Assembly: GCA_945876925.1 (NCBI GenBank)
Contig: CAMCQD010000095.1
Coordinates: forward strand, 1-6,872
DNA length: 6,872 nt
Direction: 5' to 3'
Source of the DNA: an uncultured Dermatophilus sp.
GTDB lineage: Bacteria; Actinomycetota; Actinomycetes; Actinomycetales; Dermatophilaceae
How positions within the stretch are numbered: position 1 is the first letter of the stretch; each line of letters opens with the position of its first letter. The translations under genes and the position numbers were made by a program. Under the pieces are notes generated by a model. The model did not search any database and had not been told where the DNA came from. It was given only the letters and a program-made list of their open reading frames with translations. Shown here piece by piece: positions 5,397 through 6,872 of the stretch.

Positions 5397-6557
5397 ATGC
5401 GCCTAAAGGCGGCAGCCGATGAAGATGACGTGACCTCCGCACTCAGGCGCGGCCCGGCCGCGTACGGACTGGCCCGCTGCGCGCTCCTCCGCCCCATCCT
5501 CGCGGTCTGCGCGGCCACGGCCATGTGCGCCAGCACCGTGCCGGCCAGCGCTGCCGGCAGCCGGGACACGGACGACCCGATCAGCCCCCGCGTCCTGGCC
5601 CGCCCGGACCCCGGCCCGGTCCCGGTCGATGAGGATGCCCGGAACTCACCCGGCGGAGCCGACACCCCGGTGCTGGTGCGGCGCCTGAACCTCAACGACG
5701 TGCACGCCCTGGCCGCCGCGATCTCGCGCGAGGCCTTCCCGCACGGTGCCAGCACCGCCTACCTGGCCCGCTCGGATGACCTGACTGACGCGCTCGTGGC
5801 CGGGCAGCTCAGCGACGGCCCCATCCTGCTCGTCCCCTCATCCGGGACGGCGCCCGCGCCGGTGCGGGCGGAGATCGCCCGGCTGAAGGTGGCCAGGGTG
5901 GTTGCGATCGGCGGCGAACGCGCCGTGCCGGCCGCGATGCTCGCCTCGGCGGCGAACGGGCGGGCCACCGGCCGGATCGCCGGGGCGAACGGGTACCAGA
6001 CCGCCGCGGCCATCGCCCGGGTCGCATTCGGGGAGGCGGCGAACGGATCCGGCGGGGTCGCCTACGTCGTGGCCCGCTCCGGGCTGGCCGATGGCGCGGT
6101 CTCGGGTCAGCTCGTGGACGGGCCCGTGCTCGTGGCCCCGCCCGCGGCCGGGAGGACCAGGCCAGCCGGGGCGCCCGGGGCGCTCGCGGGCACGGTAACC
6201 GGCATCGGCGGGAAGGGCGTGCTACCCGACCACGTCCTCAACTCCCTGCCCGCCTCCGGCGGGAATGTGTCGCGGATCGCGGGGAACGACCGGTATGCGA
6301 CGGCCGCGTCGGTGGCCCGGCACGGCTTCGCCTCGGGAAGTTCGACGGTCTACCTCGCCTCGGGTTCGGATCTGTCAGCAGCGGTGGCCGCTGGCGGGAT
6401 TCAGGGCTCAGCTGTGCTGCTTGTGCCCAGGTGCGGGGAGGTGCCAAGCTCTGTCATGACCGAGCTGCGCCGCCTGGCGCCCCGCGAGGTCGTCCTGCTG
6501 GGCGGGACCCGGCAGATCTGCGCGTCCGTGGCCGAACAGGTCTCCGGCCTGCGCTGA
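5397..6557 (+). CDS. Secreted protein with three CWB2 cell-wall-binding repeats
   Basis: A 386-residue exported protein built almost only from cell-wall-binding repeat 2 (CWB2, PF04122) modules, known from clostridial S-layer proteins, where three repeats pack together to anchor the protein to anionic wall polymer. A signal peptide is likely at residues 13-53 (basic RR, hydrophobic LLRPILAVCAATAMCAST, cleavage near PASA/A). A Pro/Asp-rich linker follows to about 90. The repeats lie at about 93-187, 193-286 and 291-384. Repeats 2 and 3 begin with the RIAGxxxYxTAA signature; repeat 1 has lost it (RLNLNDVHALAAA). Each has a central LVP/VAP segment and a late IGG or LGG turn. C346 and C375 are the only cysteines after the signal. 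No enzymatic domain is present, so it may be a surface adhesin or wall-associated factor. ATG 5397 is chosen (GGAG at 5389-5392, rather close); GTG 5430 would still leave a complete signal peptide. Confidence 0.91.
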   Translation: MRLKAAADEDDVTSALRRGPAAYGLARCALLRPILAVCAATAMCASTVPASAAGSRDTDDPISPRVLARPDPGPVPVDEDARNSPGGADTPVLVRRLNLNDVHALAAAISREAFPHGASTAYLARSDDLTDALVAGQLSDGPILLVPSSGTAPAPVRAEIARLKVARVVAIGGERAVPAAMLASAANGRATGRIAGANGYQTAAAIARVAFGEAANGSGGVAYVVARSGLADGAVSGQLVDGPVLVAPPAAGRTRPAGAPGALAGTVTGIGGKGVLPDHVLNSLPASGGNVSRIAGNDRYATAASVARHGFASGSSTVYLASGSDLSAAVAAGGIQGSAVLLVPRCGEVPSSVMTELRRLAPREVVLLGGTRQICASVAEQVSGLR

Positions 6558-6581
6558 TGCGCGCGGGATTGCGCACGTCTC

Positions 6582-6606
6582 AAAGGACTTGCCCTTTCTT
6601 TACTCT
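6582..6606 (+). terminator. Weak candidate terminator after the CWB2 gene
   Basis: AAAGG (6582-6586) pairs with CCTTT (6593-6597) across a six-base loop and is followed by the T-rich CTTTACTCTT. Just upstream, TGCGC (6558-6562) and GCGCA (6571-6575) form another 5-base stem right after the stop. Both stems are short, so termination strength is doubtful. Confidence 0.4.
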
Positions 6607-6674
6607 TCACTGACCGTGCCCTGAACGAGCCGAGCGTAGGCTCAATGCTGTTATCACGTTCGGAGTCAGTCCAT

Positions 6675-6703
6675 TTGACCGGACACGACCTCTCATATCT
6701 CAT
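6675..6703 (+). promoter_or_regulatory. Candidate sigma-70-type promoter in the right-hand intergenic region
   Basis: TTGACC at 6675-6680 (five of six to the -35 consensus) and TCTCAT at 6698-6703 (four of six to the -10) are separated by 17 bases. They lie about 80 bases before the possible gene start at 6785. The 6558-6784 stretch is visibly less GC-rich than the genes and otherwise holds a TAGGCT -10-like word at 6637-6642; I see no RNA gene or repeat in it. Confidence 0.35.
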
Positions 6704-6784
6704 GCGGCGGTGCCGATCGGGGTGTGCGCGGTCGGGGAACCGAGCTCCTGACTGCGTTGCCGAGCCCGAATTGCCGAGGTCACC

Positions 6785-6872
6785 GTGCGCACTACGAACC
6801 CGCTCGCAGCGAGCGCCCACGAGGGCCGCGTGACTAGGTTCGCCCGCCTGCACGTGCTCCTTCGTGACGCCT
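6785..6872 (+). CDS. Possible N-terminus of an unidentified gene, cut by the window end
   Basis: From GTG 6785 the frame stays open for 29 codons to the window edge, giving MRTTNPLAAS followed by AHEGRVTRFARLHVLLRDA. GAGG at 6776-6779 is five bases upstream, a candidate promoter lies at 6675-6703, and 24 of the 29 codons end in G or C, more like a real gene than the surrounding DNA. A later in-frame GTG at 6830, with GAGGG at 6821-6825, is an alternative start. I recognise no family from so few residues, and the frame could be open by chance in GC-rich DNA. Confidence 0.38.
   Translation, partial: MRTTNPLAASAHEGRVTRFARLHVLLRDA

Noticed and set aside
6645..6833. Plus-strand open frame of 62 codons in the right intergenic region
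   Set aside because: No ribosome site, Arg/Cys/Ser-rich product without domains, and it overlaps the better candidate start at 6785; a promoter-like TAGGCT ends only two bases before its ATG.
6401..6853. Minus-strand open frame of 150 codons at the right end
   Set aside because: It overlaps the end of the CWB2 gene and the intergenic region, is Arg/Ser-rich, and shows no recognisable motif or good ribosome site.
1..6872. tRNA, rRNA, CRISPR array, insertion sequence, integrase or defence system
   Set aside because: I found no cloverleaf-like element, regularly spaced repeats, transposase motifs or terminal repeats on either strand.

Overview
The window is high-GC DNA with strong G/C preference at third codon positions, frequent GTG starts and tightly packed genes. 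The gene families present are an actinobacterial glutamate-type permease, a eukaryote-like UDPGP-family uridylyltransferase, a PspC-domain protein and a secreted CWB2-repeat protein. Together they point to a Gram-positive actinobacterium (Actinomycetota). A propionibacterial, bifidobacterial or micrococcal relative is plausible, but the sequence alone does not settle family or genus.

Layout, left to right. (1) 1-387 is the 3' end of an amino-acid ABC transporter permease, most like GluD. (2) 437-1282 holds two coupled genes for small integral membrane proteins of unknown function. (3) 1361-3362 is a two-gene unit: UTP-glucose-1-phosphate uridylyltransferase followed 4 bases later by a membrane-anchored SanA/YdcF-like (DUF218) protein. 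(4) 3526-4751 is a second two-gene unit: a class I SAM-dependent methyltransferase and an amphipathic, coiled-coil-like protein whose start sits at or just past the methyltransferase stop. (5) 4807-5109 on the minus strand is a small PspC-domain membrane protein with a perfect Shine-Dalgarno. (6) 5397-6557 on the plus strand is a secreted protein made almost entirely of three CWB2 cell-wall-binding repeats. (7) 6558-6872 is a less GC-rich intergenic stretch with a weak terminator, a candidate promoter and possibly the first 29 codons of a gene that continues past the window.

A cell-envelope theme runs through the window: UDP-glucose supply, a SanA-like envelope factor, PspC and a wall-binding protein, plus nutrient uptake at the left edge. 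That theme is an inference from families and gene order. I see no tRNA, rRNA, CRISPR array, transposase, integrase or recognisable defence system. This looks like an ordinary core-genome region, and I cannot support a claim of a novel system. The points most worth checking are in the regulatory DNA: a 13-base match to the lac operator core inside a longer inverted repeat (3360-3410), a palindrome beside a possible leaderless promoter (1329-1361), and clustered palindromes upstream of the CWB2 gene.
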